DNA of 64,000 bases from Prunus persica. Its lineage: Eukaryota; Streptophyta; Magnoliopsida; Rosales; Rosaceae. Shown piece after piece: positions 25,958 to 39,191 of this stretch. The position numbers and the translations under genes were made by a program. The stretch spans positions 1,451,134 to 1,515,133 of the forward strand of contig NC_034012.1 of NCBI RefSeq assembly GCF_000346465.2, in the 5' to 3' direction. The notes under the pieces were generated by a model. The model searched no databases. It saw nothing but the letters and a program-made list of their open reading frames with translations, and had not been told where the DNA came from. Numbering within the stretch: the first letter of the stretch is position 1; each line of letters opens with the position of its first letter.

Positions 25958-28900
25958 TTAACGAGCTTCAATAACTGTGACTGTTACATCATTTACAGAA
26001 GAAGCTCCTCTAGATGTTGAAGAATCCCGGCCACTATTTTTGAAACTAAATGCTGCCTTTTTAGGAGGTGGAAGACTAGTTTCATTCCCCAGCATAAATA
26101 CAACATCTAACATGGTTGGCCTATCTGTTGCATATTCTTGCACACACAAGAGCCCAATTTGAATGCATCTCATAACTTCATGAGTAGAATATGACCTACT
26201 CAACGACGGATCAACTGTGTCCAAGGCTTTTCCTTCAACCCACAAGTCCCACATCTGAAAACATTTTGAGCATAATCTTTAGGTTAACTATTCAAAAAGT
26301 AAATTCATCATCTGAAAAAAAAAGAAAAAAAAAAAAGAAGATATCTGTTTACTTACTTGTCCAACCAAATTCAGAGAGGAATTTTCAAAATGGAAATTGT
26401 TCTTCCTGCCACTAATGATCTCTAGTGCTAAGACTCCAAAGCTAAAGACATCAGATTTTGTGGAATATAGCCCATCCATAGCATACTCAGGTGACATGTA
26501 ACCACTGCAATGACACAATATCAGTACCTAAAAAGATATGGATACTATCCGAGTTTCATTTTGTAAATCAGTTGTGCATGTTTCGGATTGAGGGCAGAGA
26601 GTGAGAGTTTTACTATGTGCCAACAACTCTGTTTGTGTTTGCTTCGATCTGGTCATCCCCGAACATTCTTGCCATGCCGAAATCTGATATTTTTGGGTTC
26701 ATTGAGGCATCCAGTAAAACATTGCTTGCTTTCAAATCCCTATGGATAATTTTTAGTCTTGAATCTTGATGAAGATATAGGACGCCCCGAGCAATCCCGA
26801 TGATAATTTGAAACCGCTTTCTCCAATCCAACAATGACCTTCTGCTTTTGTCTAAACCAGTACATAAAAGCTTGTATGAGATACAAGTTTAGGATTGCAT
26901 AATTTCAGAGTTGGCAGGTTGTAGAGATGACATACCAAAAATGCACAAGTCCAAGCTGCGGTTTGGCATGTACTCGTAGATTAGCATCCTCTCTTCTTTA
27001 TCTATGCAGCAACCCAAAAGCCTCACAAGATTTCTATGCTGGAGTTTTGCTATAAGCATTACTTCATTCTTGAATTCTTCGACGCCTTGTCCTGAATTTC
27101 TTGATAATCTTTTGACAGCTATTTCCTGTCCATCAGCTAGACATCCCTAAAATAGTAAAACAGATTCAAAAATTATAATCACAACTTCAGATCAATGTAA
27201 TGTTTGCATTAATGTGCAGCAGAGTAAACTGATAACACATGCATATTTCGCATTTTTTACGAGTCATAAGGTACTGAGATACTCAAAATGTTCTAAAGAA
27301 AGTACCTTAAACACCATGCCAAAGCCACCATGTCCAAGCAAGTTAGCAGAAGAGAAGTTGTCCGTGGCCGCAACTATCGTGCTTAGATCAAAGAAAGGTA
27401 AATCCGTTTTTCCTCTGTGTTCATCAACCTCATTTTTCTTCAGTAGATCTTCATGGCTTCTCGAACCAGCAATGGCATCATTCAGCAATTCGGGTTGTCC
27501 TCCTCTCCCTGTTTCAATTCCATTACTATTTCAAATTTTAACTATCCAAAATTTGCTTTTTGTTACTTTATTAGCAACCAAACAGAATTCTACATATCTA
27601 AGATCCTTATGACTTTACAAGATGAATAAATGGGAAGTTTTTGCATACCTTTCCTGCTCCTTCTCCTAAACCAACATAACGCAGCGACAATAAGCAATGA
27701 TGTAACAGCAATAGACACTCCTAATATAATAGCCAGTCTCCTATCTTTGGCAGAGAACCCTCCTCCTGACTTCTTTGTATACTGAGCTGAAAAAAAAAGA
27801 TCAAAAAGAAAAAGCTTTTCATTAATGCCATGAGTGATATATTAGATTTAACTATAACCAGAAAGTAAAATTCCAACTTCCATGAAAATTCTGAGAGCAA
27901 AATGAAAAGCTTGCCCCCCTAACACTTAAGTTGAAAACTCAAGTACCTAACACAAGCGCATCAGCACGAATGTACAAATCTTGCCCCCCTTCTGTGAACT
28001 GCTTAGTATCCATTAAATCTCCAAACCATGCCATGCATCCACTCCCTCCATTCCTCACATCTGCACTGGCATAAGCCAAGCAAGAGCAGTTTCTCAAGCA
28101 CTCTTCCCCACATGCTTCGAAACTCAAACTCCTGTTCAATTTTATTGTGGAAGTATCTGGAACCTTAACATTTTCCATCTTCACAAACCCTTCACCATTC
28201 CTACACATGGATGGTGACCCCTGAGGCCTCTTGCACCCACCCGTCCCATCTCTCAAATCCCAATCGTGTGGCGAGTTGGGTTCATAGCCAGGGTAGCATG
28301 TGCAGTTGAACCCACTGTTAGTGTAAGGATTGCAAGCACCAAATTGACCACACTTGCCATAGCTGTCACAAGCATCCAATGGTGCTGACCAAAGGGTAAC
28401 CCACTGGTGCTGCTGCCCCTGCCATGATAGCTGGTTGAGTGATCCTGTCCCATCTATGGTTATCACTGAGTAAATTGAAGGGTCAAGAACAGACCATTCA
28501 ACAGCAATTTCATCTTGGTTGTTCACAAAATTGATCTTAAACACATTGTTGCTGCCCTCAGCCGGTATGCCACCCCATTGAATCCCATTCCATTGACCTG
28601 ACCTCCACCACTTAGCTAGATTCTTGTACAAGATCAACTGTGGTGAGCCATTTGTGTCCATTCGTAATGAACAATTCCCAGTTCCGGGATCATTGTTCGA
28701 GTTCCAAGATGTGAGGAACCGGTTGATACCGCTTTTTTTGTCCAACCCAAGTTTCATACTTGAGAGAAGAGCATGTGTAGGATGATCAGAGCTTTGCCAT
28801 AAAACATTCTGGTTGTCTTGTTGAACCAAAACAAAATTTCCTGAATCCAGGAGCTGTGCTACAATATTGTTGTTACCCGATGATGAGACAGAAACATTTG

Positions 28901-29270
28901 TTGACCACAGAGGAAGGCCTTGACTGCTATTACCATGAGCTAGTATGAGATTTCCATCAGTGTTGATTGAGAGAACTCCAGAGGTATCATTGAGAGGGTT
29001 GTCTCTGTTAGCTACCCACAAAACCTTGTCCTCTGAGAACTTGTACCAAATTCCAACATAGCGGTTGCTAGATGTGCCAGGTCTGAAGAAACCAAGCACA
29101 AAGGTCTCATTCTTAGACACCAAGAAATCACCATCTCTGATAGATTGATCAAAACTGATGGTGTCCAAAGAAGAGCAGAGCTGCAGAAGAAGGAGCTGAA
29201 GCACTAATGCATTTAGAAGACCTTTTACAAATTGCATTATTGCAGAACAATTGCAGAACAAGGTTGACAA
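25958..29270 (-). CDS. G-type lectin S-receptor-like Ser/Thr kinase (G5)
   Basis: Exons (minus strand): 29270-27947, 27786-27649, 27508-27306, 27146-26936, 26851-26614, 26504-26357, 26254-25958, giving 852 residues. Met12 (29237) is the more likely start because the hydrophobic signal peptide follows it directly; that gives 841. The ectodomain has B-lectin, SLG, EGF ([16 protein letters not shown]) and PAN with the usual cysteines. Exon 2 is 138 bp. The kinase P-loop reads [11 protein letters not shown], with Phe in place of the usual Tyr. Lys567, catalytic Asp664 and DFG at 682 are present (long-start numbering). It is the left partner of the divergent pair with G6 and is not a close duplicate of either neighbour. 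Confidence 0.9.
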
Positions 29271-31450
29271 AGCACTGATTGCTAGCTAATGTAATGTTCA
29301 GCAAGTTATCTTGTTTATTATTATTATTTTGTTTCAATTTTCGTACTTTATTTAAGAAGAGAAATTCTGCTCACAAATTTACTATTCAAAGGACATAGAT
29401 GTCACATTAAGAAAAGTAAAGAAAAGTAAAATGACTGCATTTTTAGAAATGATAGACATTACGAAATTTTGGATTTGGTCACAACCGTAGGAGCACGAGG
29501 ATTGACCATTTCAAGAAAGCCAAAATTTTGAGGAAATTGACACACCAACGGTAGCCATGGCCCCATCACTCACACATGAGGGCTAATATTTTTACAGCCT
29601 TAAATCCACTTTGGAATTTTCCAAAAAAGCAATTAAATGTTCCAACCACTCGCTTAGACCATTGCTAAAATATATATAATATTTATATAATATATATTAT
29701 CTTAGGCATGGTGGGCGTGCGTCTTGTAAAATAGGATGAGGCCAACAAAGTCCAGATGCAAAGTCAGAGGGTGTGTTCTCCCTTTCACACTTCCTTCCAG
29801 GTTCCAAAAATGAACTATGTGGAGCAGATGACTATATCATTCAAATTAAATTAGATTTTATCATCAGTTTACAAGAAGATGGCAGCAGCCAGGGCTCATT
29901 TGCTGTGTGGTTTTGGTTATAATTTGCTTAAATGGTGGCTGATTCAAAGAATAGTCAACTCCCAGAGTAGGTGCCTGGAGACAAGCAAACTCGTCTTCAT
30001 GTGCTGTGTCGTGTCGTGTCGTCTGTGGGTAGCTGTTAACTAAAAGAAAGATTTCAGTTTCTGGGAAAGTCAAGGTTTAGAGTGAGTTGATGTGCATTTT
30101 GATGTATACTAGTATGAACCTTTCTAGTAACAAACCTCTCCTCGCACACTTCCGTGTCTGTGGAGAAGTTTTTATTTATTTATTTATATTTTTTTAATTT
30201 AAATTTATTTTAAAATTAAAAAAGATAATGAATAGTTGTGTTTCATAAAAATAAAATTTATTATCTAATTTTTCTTTAATTTTAATTTTTTTTAAATATG
30301 AAAAAGTGTGAATTTATTATATTATCCTTATTTAATTAATAATTTCAATTCTTAATGTTTGCATTGACCAATGATATTTTCTAGTATTTTAAATATTTTA
30401 CTATTTTACTATTCTCTGTATTTTGCTTTATATATAGATAAAATAGGCGGCATTAATATACTTCATGTGTGCTCTGTATGTATGGTTGTGACTTGTGACT
30501 TGTCACATGACCCACATCTATAATAGGAACCTTTTTGCGTTTTATTTTTATTAATTGGAAACGGAGCATTTGAATTTGGAACATCTTCTAATATTTAAAA
30601 GTGAAGTATAGCTAGACTAAGAACCAAATAGGAGCTTTACAATAAAAATCCATGTATCACTTCTCATACAATAAAAATCCATGTATCTAGATGCTAATTA
30701 TTTTTTTATAAAAATAATCTTATAGTTCTAAAGACTAATGCAATATTGTATAAAAACATTAGGAAATCTTATTGAAAAAATAGTCAATTTTTTGGTGAAG
30801 CCGTGGCCTGAGGCCCCAGCAACCTTTAAGCACACACAAATCTGGGGCGAGTAACACCCGCACCAACACCAACATGAACATGGTCCTCAAACAGGGCTCC
30901 GCCAATTTGGGTTTGGGTAAGGTCATATTGGGCAACACATTCCTAAATTTGGCCCATGTCTACTTTGCTGAAACATTCCAAGTGTTTTGGGTTTCAATTT
31001 TTTTAATTTTTTTTAATTTTATGCAAGCAAGAACAACTTCATTATAATAAGTCAGAAGTCCCTAAATTATAATAAACTAATAAAAGAAATTTGACAAAAA
31101 ACCAATAAACTAATAATAGAAAACAGAGGGTACCTACCAGTAGCCGCCTCACTAAAATCTTGGCATATAAAAACCCGAAAGAATTGAGTATTTTCGCTGT
31201 AATGATCACCTCATGACTATCAATAAATAGATAGTCAATAATCATTTTATATGGATGGTTGGAAATTCGGTAACTGACCAATATCAATAGTCAACTACCA
31301 ATGATCGGCTATAGAAATGTGTTCCTGTAACCTCTTGTACAACTGACCATTCAAACAAGTAGCAGCCATTTCAATACAAAAAAGAAACATCAATGAAACA
31401 CCACCAGATTCATTATACATGCAAAATCCCAAATTCCCGGAAAAACAAAA
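29271..31450. other. Bidirectional intergenic region between G5 and G6
   Basis: A 2.2-kb spacer between divergent genes. The right part (about 30465-31450) aligns with the region upstream of G7 (about 34955-36045) and is the G6 promoter copy of a tandem unit. Very AT-rich stretches lie around 30170-30440. The open frame 29864-30073 shows no homology. No gene is supported. Confidence 0.55.
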
Positions 31451-34400
31451 ATGTTTCTCAAAGCTTTGCTTGTGTTCTTCCTCCTCCTCTTTCCCTTTTG
31501 CTCATCCATTGACACCATAGCACTGAACCAACTTGTGAAAGATGGTGACTTTATAGTGTCCAAAGAAAACAACTTTGAATTAGGCTTCTTCAGCCCCGGC
31601 AATTCGAGCTTTCGCTATGTTGGGATTTGGTATGCTAATAAGTCTGAAAAGGCAGTGGTTTGGGTTGCAAACAGAAACAACCCCATCAATGATACCTCTG
31701 GTGTTCTCACAATCAACAGGTACGGAAAATTGGTTCTTTATGCTCACAATATTGACAACGTTTCTATTTGGTCAACAAATGTGTCGGTCGAAACCACAAG
31801 CACTCGTGTAGCTCAGCTTTTAGATACAGGCAATTTACTGCTTTTCCCGGATAGTATTAGTAAAAGTGAAAGCTTTATATGGCAGAGTTTTGATTACCCT
31901 ACAGATACTCTACTTTCCGGAATGAAAGTTGGGTTGAATTGGAAAACTGGGATGGAATGGATCATAACATCTTGGAAGTCCCAAAATGACCCTGGAATGG
32001 GGAACTATAGCTTGAGGCTCAATTCCAATCAGACTGCTACGCCTGAATATTTTTTGTACAAGGGTTTGACCAAATATTGGAGAATGGATCCAGGGCCAAG
32101 GCCCATTTTTGTGACGGATAATGAAGAAATGTACTATTCCTTTTCGTCTGATAACACCTCAGTAGTTAGATCGGTGGTGACGGATTATGGGGTTAATCAA
32201 CAACTGCTATGGAGTGAGGCTACTAATAAATGGGAGGAGCTCTGGGCTGCACCAAAATACCGGTGTGACCCATATGGCCACTGTGGTGCCAACAGCAAAT
32301 GTAGCCCTGACAATATTAATAGGTTTGAGTGTGACTGCCTACCAGGGTATGAACCAAAATCTCAAAATGCTTGGAATGGGAGAGATGGGTCAGATGGGTG
32401 TGTGAGTAAGCGAGTGGGGGTGTCAAAGTGTGGGAATGGGGAAGGGTTTGTGAAGGTGGCACGGGTGAAAGAGCCAGACACATCGGAAGCAACACAATTG
32501 TTAGCAAGTATCAGTGCCAATGAGTGTGAGCAGGTGTGCTTACGCAATTGTTCCTGCACGGCATATATACACATAGAATGGGACGATCGCAATGATTGCT
32601 TGGTATGGTACGGTGAGTTGCTGGACATTTTAGTCCGCTCAGAGCTAGGACAAGATCTATATGTTCGGGTGGACAAAATGGAATTAGGTACTACTTGGCT
32701 TGCCGAGGAAAATTTCAGTTATAAATTTTCAGAATCTGTGAAACTTACTAGACTGGTTTTGGTGTCCATATGAGTTCTCTTTTTCAAGGTTCTAATCCTT
32801 TGTCCCACTCTCATGTGTAGCTGATAATACCAGGAAATCGAAAGGTTTTCTCAAAAGGAGGGGTTTGCTGGCTATTGCAATAGTGGCTGTGCTTCTCGCA
32901 TTCGTACTAATCATTGTGTTTGTGTACTGGTGGCTGAAGAGAAAGACGACGATAAAAGGTATGAGAAGTACTTATCTGTGTTGAATTGTTTAACTGTTTC
33001 ATCTAAATAAAACAGCAATGTGCTCATGGAAGTATGGAACTGGTTGTTAAAAGTTCCATTTTCTAGTCATTTTGTCAATGCAAATGGAACACTGAGGAGA
33101 AAAGGAACACTAAATTTCTTTTTTGTGATGGCAAAGACTTTGTGGAGGCGGATGAACTTGAGGAAACTAGGAGACACCCAGAGCTGCAATTTTTCCATCT
33201 GAACGCAATAATAGTAGCCACAGACAACTTCTCTCCTGTCAATAAACTTGGCCAAGGTGGTTTTGGCACTGTTTATAAAGTAAGGTCCCATTTCAAAGTC
33301 CTAACATTTCATAATCGAATGATTTCTTCAGAGCAGTAGAAAATACTCTTCTTCTCAAAGCTTTACAATGGTGTTGAACCATAACTTCAGGGTCTGTTAG
33401 CAAATGATCAGAAGATTGCTGTAAAAAGATTGTCCAAAACTTCAGGACAAGGAATTGAAGAATTCAAAAATGAAGTTGCTCTGATAGCTAGACTTCAACA
33501 CAGAAATCTTGTGAAACTTTTGGGCTGTTGTATAAAGGGAGAAGAAAGGATGTTAGTTCTGGAACACTTGCCAAACAAAAGCTTGGACTCCATTCTTTTT
33601 GGTATGTCTAGAGGAAAGATTCATTTGTACATGCCATATCTAAAATGATGAAGAATATTCTTGAAGCTTCCTACTAAACTTTATAACATTTATTTACTCG
33701 AAAGCCAAATATCTTGATGCAGATCACGCTAAAAGATCCTTGTTGGATTGGAAAAAGCGGTTTGAAATTATCAATGGGGTTGCTCGTGGGATTCTGTATC
33801 TTCACCAGGACTCAAGACTTAGGATAATCCATAGGGATCTAAAAACCAGTAATGTTCTTCTAGATGCTGAGATGAACCCAAAAGTTTCAGATTTTGGCAT
33901 GGCAAGAATATTCCATGGGGACAAACTGCAGGATAAGACCAATAGAGTTGTTGGAACATAGTAAGAATCATATTTGCACTCACAAATTCTTGGAATAAAT
34001 CACCATATACTGAACTTTCATATTCATTTTACTGTTCTTTGGCTGTAATGCTGTTTGATTTTGTTCATATGCATAATGCAGTGGCTATATGTCACCAGAG
34101 TATGCAGTGTTCGGGAGATATTCAACGAAATCAGATGTCTTTAGTTTTGGGATCATATTGTTAGAGATTGTAAGCGGCAAGAAAAACAGCTGTTCTTATC
34201 AGCAGGATGAATCGCTAAACTTGATAGGACATGTAAGTAACACAAGTTTTGCTAACAATCTACTCTTTGCACTTAATTCTTATTCATCCCTTTTCAAAAC
34301 GTTACTGTCAACAACTACAGGTTTGGCAGCTGTGGAGAGAAGATAGAGCCTTAGAAATTGTGGATTCATCTGTAGCGTCATATGTGCCTGATGAAGTCAT

Positions 34401-34629
34401 GAGATGCATTCAAGTTGGTCTCTTGTGTGTGCAAGAAGATCCAAAGGACCGACCAAGCATGTCAACTGTTGTCTTCATGTTGAGTGGTGAAGCATCTCCT
34501 CCATCTCCTAAGCAGCCTGCATTTGTCTTCAGAAAAAGTTCCGGCAATGATGCTGCTGATCCATCAATTCCAAAAGGATCAGATTCGTCTATTAACGACT
34601 TGACAATAACTAAACTTGAATCTCGATAA
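31451..34629 (+). CDS. G-type lectin S-receptor-like Ser/Thr kinase (G6)
   Basis: Exons: 31451-32687, 32821-32958, 33137-33279, 33391-33601, 33723-33960, 34082-34232, 34321-34629, giving 808 residues. The signal peptide covers about 22 residues, then IDTIALNQ opens the B-lectin domain. The SLG region at about 205-265 differs strongly from G7-G9. EGF ([16 protein letters not shown]) and PAN follow. Exon 2 encodes [10 protein letters not shown] and then the transmembrane helix. The kinase has [11 protein letters not shown], Lys518, catalytic Asp615 and DFG at 633. It has His in [11 protein letters not shown] where the related genes have Tyr. It is the first of four plus-strand tandem copies, and all introns are short (under 180 bp). 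Confidence 0.9.
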
Positions 34630-35549
34630 TGATACATGCTCTTGCTGTCATAATTATCAAAGTGCTATTCTATTTGGCTTCCTTCTTATCAATTTACCGC
34701 TTTGCTAGACTCTTGGAATGGTCTTTTGGCAAAACAAAAACTCTTGGAATGGCACTACTTGTATATATTGGTCATAATTTAAACAAGACAATTTTTCTCG
34801 TTTATGTGACATACTTGTATTAGCAAACAATGTAAACTATTTAGTACGTTTTTGGTGAACCGGAGGCCCAAGTTCCAAGAACTTTAGGCATGGGAAGGGG
34901 CCTAAGTTGAGGTTGTGTGTTGAGGGGTTTAAGAGCATCTACAATCATGCTTCATATGTGCTCTGTATGTATGGTTTTGGCTTGTGACTTGTTACATGAC
35001 TCACATCTATAATAAGAACTTTTTTTCGTTTTATTTTTATTAATTGGAAACAGAGCATCTTCTAACATTTGAAAGTGAAATACAACTAAAGTAAGAACTA
35101 GTTGGTTAGTTATACAATAAAAATCCATGTATCACTTATTATACAATAAAAATAATCTTATATAGTTTACGGTTCACTCACTCTTGCACTCCTTTTAAAA
35201 AACTTTTTTGAACCATTGGATTAATATCCAACGGTGGGTGACCACAATCTCTTGGATTCCTGTGGTCCAAGAGATCGGGACTACTAAAGACTAATGCAAT
35301 ATTATATATAAAAACATTAGGAAATGTAATTCAAAAAATAGTCAATTTTTCGGTGAAGTGGATGCTTGAGGCCCAAGCAACCTTTAGGCACACACGAATC
35401 TGGGCCGAGTAACACCAACACAAACATGAACAAGGTCCTCAAACAGGGCTCGGCTAATTTGGGTTTGGGGAAGGTCAAGTATCGGGCAACACATTCATAA
35501 ATTTGGCCCATGTCTACTTTGCGGAAACATTCCTAGTGTTTTGGGTTTC

Positions 35550-35586
<37 letters not shown>

Positions 35587-36045
35587 TTATGCAAGCAAGA
35601 ACAACTTAATTATAAGCACCACAACCACAAGTCCCTAAATTATAATCAACTAATAAAAGAAGTTTGAAAAAAAACAATCAACTAATAATAAAAAACAGAG
35701 GGTACAGCCGCCTCACTAAAATCTTGCCATAAAAAAAACCCGAAAGAGAGTATCTATCAGTGAAATACTGACCAACTGGCAATAGTCAACGTCAAAGATT
35801 TTGAGTTGAGCCAAGAATGGCGCCTATATAGAATCAGTCATAGATACTATGCGTAATTATGTTATTGTCCTGTTCTACCGCTGACCAAACCGAAAGTCCC
35901 ATGCTGCTGCTGGGTCGTTCTGCACGTGATAGGACTTCAAACAAGTAGCAGCCATTTTCATCAAACATTGTCAATGATTCGAAAGTAGCAGAAACACCAA
36001 CCGATTCATTGTACATGGAAACTCCAAAAATTCCCAGAAAACAAA
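34630..36045. other. Spacer between G6 and G7, duplicated promoter block
   Basis: From about 34955 it aligns with the G6 upstream region. An extra segment of about 120 bp (35166-35285) interrupts the alignment. No gene is seen. Confidence 0.55.
35166..35285. mobile_element. Small insertion (MITE-like) in G7 upstream region
   Basis: About 120 bp present upstream of G7 but absent at the equivalent place upstream of G6 (about 30722). It contains a perfect 8-bp hairpin CTCTTGGA...TCCAAGAG, with GACCACAA before it. The exact ends and target duplication are not resolvable by eye. Confidence 0.5.
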
Positions 36046-39000
36046 ATGCTTTTCAAAGCTTTGCTTGTGTTCTTCCTCCTCCTCTTCCCATTTTGCACAT
36101 CCATTGACACCATTGCACTGAACCAGCGTGTGAAAGATGGTGACTTTATAGTGTCCAAAGAAAACAACTTTGAATTAGGCTTCTTCAGCCCCGGCAATTC
36201 GAGCTCTCGCTATGTTGGAATTTGGTATGCTAATAAGTCTGAAAAGGCAGTGGTTTGGGTTGCAAACAGAAACAACCCCATCAATGATACCTCTGGCGTC
36301 CTCACCATCAACAGGTATGGAAATTTGGTTATTTATGCGCACGATATTGACAGCTTTTCTATTTGGTCCGCAAATGTGTCTCTTCAAACCACAAGCACTT
36401 CTGTAGCTCAGCTTTTAGATACAGGAAATTTAGTGCTTTTCCCGGATAGTATTAGTAAAAGTGAAAGCATTATATGGCAGAGTTTTGATTATCCTACAGA
36501 TACTCTACTTCCCGGAATGAAAGTTGGGTTGAATTGGAAAACTGGGTTGGAATGGGTCTTAACATCTTGGAAGTCCCAAAATGACCCTGGAACTGGTAAC
36601 TATAGCTTAAGGCTCTATTCAAACCAGACTACTACGCCCCAAATTTTTCTGTACAAGGGTTTGACCAAATATTGGAGAAGTGATCCAGGGCCATGGCCCA
36701 GTTTTGTGAGTAATAATGAAGAAATGTGTTATTTACTTTTAACTGATAACACCTCTGTAATTAGATCCTTGTTGACGGATCATGGGATACTACAACAACT
36801 GAGATGGAATGATGCGGTTAATCAATGGGAGGAACTCTTTGCTGCCCCAAAATATCGGTGTGACCGATATGGACATTGTGGTGCCAACAGCAAATGTAGC
36901 CCTGACAATATTAATATCTTTGAATGTGAGTGCCTACCGAGGTATGAACCAAAATCTTTGAATGATTGGAACCGGAGAGATGGGTCAGAGGGGTGTGTGA
37001 GTAAGCGAATTGGGGTGCCAAAATGTGGGAGTGGGGATGGGTTTGTGAAGGTGGCACGGGTGAAAGATCCAGACACATCGAAAGCAACACAATTGTTGAC
37101 AAGTACTAGTGCCAATGAGTGTGAGCGGGTGTGCTTAAGCAATTGTTCCTGCACGGCATATATGAGCATAGAACGGGAAGGTCGCATTGATTGCTTGGCA
37201 TGGTACGGTGAGTTGTGGGACATTTTATTACACACGGAGCTAGGGCGAGATCTATATGTTCGTGTGGACAAAATGGAATTAGGTACTACTTGGCTTGCCA
37301 AGGAAAATTTCATTTATAAATTTTCAGAATCTGTGAAACTTACTAGACTGGTTTTGGTGTCCATATGAGTTCTCTTTTTCATGGTTCTAATCCTTTGTCC
37401 CACTCTTATGTGTAGCTGATAATACCAGAAAATCGAAAGGTTTTCTCAAAAGGAGGGGTTTGCTGGCTATTGCAATAGTGGCTGTGCTTCTCGCATTCGT
37501 ACTAATCATTGTGTTTGTGTATTGGTGGCTGAAGAGAAAGAGGACGATAAAAGGTATGAGAAGTACTCATCTGTGTTGAATTGTTTAACTGTTTCATCTA
37601 AATAAAACAGCAATGTGCTCATGGAAGTATGGAATTGGTTGTTAAAAGTTCCATTTTCTAGTCATTTTGTCAATGCAAATGGAACACTGAGGAGAAAAGG
37701 AACACTAATTTTCTTTTTGTGATTGCAAAGACTTTGTGGAGGCGGATGAACTTGAGGAAACTAGGAGACACCCAGAGCTGCAATTTTTCCATCTGAGCGC
37801 AATAATAGTAGCCACAGACCACTTCTCTCCTGTCAATAAACTTGGCCAAGGTGGTTTTGGCACTGTTTATAAGGTAAGTTCTAATATCAAAGTCCAAACA
37901 TTTCATAATTGAATGATTTCTTCTGAGAAGTAGAAAATACTCTTCTTCTGAAAGATTTATAATAGTGCTGAACCATAACTTCAGGGTCTGTTAGCAAATG
38001 ATCAGAAGATTGCTGTAAAAAGATTGTCCAAAACTTCAGGACAAGGAATTGAAGAATTCAAAAATGAAGTTGCTCTGATAGCTAGACTTCAACACAGAAA
38101 TCTTGTGAAACTTTTAGGCTGTTGTATAAAGGGAGAAGAAAGGATGTTAGTCCTGGAATACTTGCCGAACAAAAGCTTGGACTCCTTTCTTTTTGGTATG
38201 TCTAGAGGAAATATTCATTTGTACATGCCATTTCTAAAATTTTGAAGAAATTTTTTTAAGCTTCTTACTAAAGTATATAACATTTATTTACTCAAAAGCC
38301 AAATATCTCGATGTAGATCACACAAGACGTTCCTTGTTGGATTGGAAAAAGCGCTCTGAAATTATCAATGGGGTTGCTCGTGGGATTCTGTATCTTCACC
38401 AGGATTCAAGACTTAGGATTATTCATAGGGATCTAAAAACCAGCAATGTTCTTCTAGATGCTGAGATGAACCCAAAAATATCAGATTTTGGCATGGCAAG
38501 AATATTCCATGGGGACCAACTGCAGGATAAAACCGACAGAGTTGTTGGAACATAGTAAGAACTATACTTGCAATCACACATTCATGGATTAAATCACCAT
38601 AATCTCACCTTTCATATTCATCTTATTATTCTTTGGTTGTAATACAGTGGATATATGTCACCTGAGTATGCAGTGTTTGGAAGATATTCAACCAAATCAG
38701 ATGTCTTTAGTTTTGGGATCATATTATTGGAGATTGTGAGTGGCAAAAAAAACAATGGCTCTTATCAAGAGGAACATTCCATGAACTTGATAGGACATGT
38801 GAGCAACTCAAACTTTGCCAACAATTTCCCCTTCCTACTTACTACTCATATTCATCCCTTCTGAAAATGTTACTGTCAACAACTACAGGTTTGGCAGCTG
38901 TGGAGAGAAGATAGAGCCTTAGAAATTGTGGATTCATCACTAGAGTCATATCATTCTGACGAAGTCATGAGATGCATTCAAGTCGGGCTCTTGTGCGTGC

Positions 39001-39191
39001 AAGAAGACGCAGAGGACCGACCAACCATGTCAGCCGTTGTATTAATGTTGAGTGGTGAAGCATCTCTACCATCTCCTCAGCAGCCTGCATTTGTCTTCAG
39101 AAAAAGTTCCTGCGGTGGTGGTTATCTATCAAGTCCACAAGGATTATATTCTGTTAACGACTTGACAATGACTAAACTTGTAGCTCGATAA
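36046..39191 (+). CDS. G-type lectin S-receptor-like Ser/Thr kinase (G7)
   Basis: Exons: 36046-37282, 37416-37553, 37731-37873, 37985-38195, 38317-38554, 38648-38798, 38889-39191, giving 806 residues. The domain order is as in G6. The kinase has [11 protein letters not shown], Lys518, catalytic Asp615 and DFG at 633. Some conserved residues differ: ATDHF for ATDNF before the P-loop, KKRSE for KKRFE after LLDW, and LPRYE for LPGYE in the EGF segment. Its first 450 bp are nearly identical to G8. Exons 3-6, with their introns, and the 3' flank are nearly identical to G9. It is therefore a mosaic. Confidence 0.9.

Noticed and set aside
29864..30073. 69-residue minus-strand frame between G5 and G6
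   Set aside because: No homology, no codon pattern and no conserved copy in the duplicated promoter.
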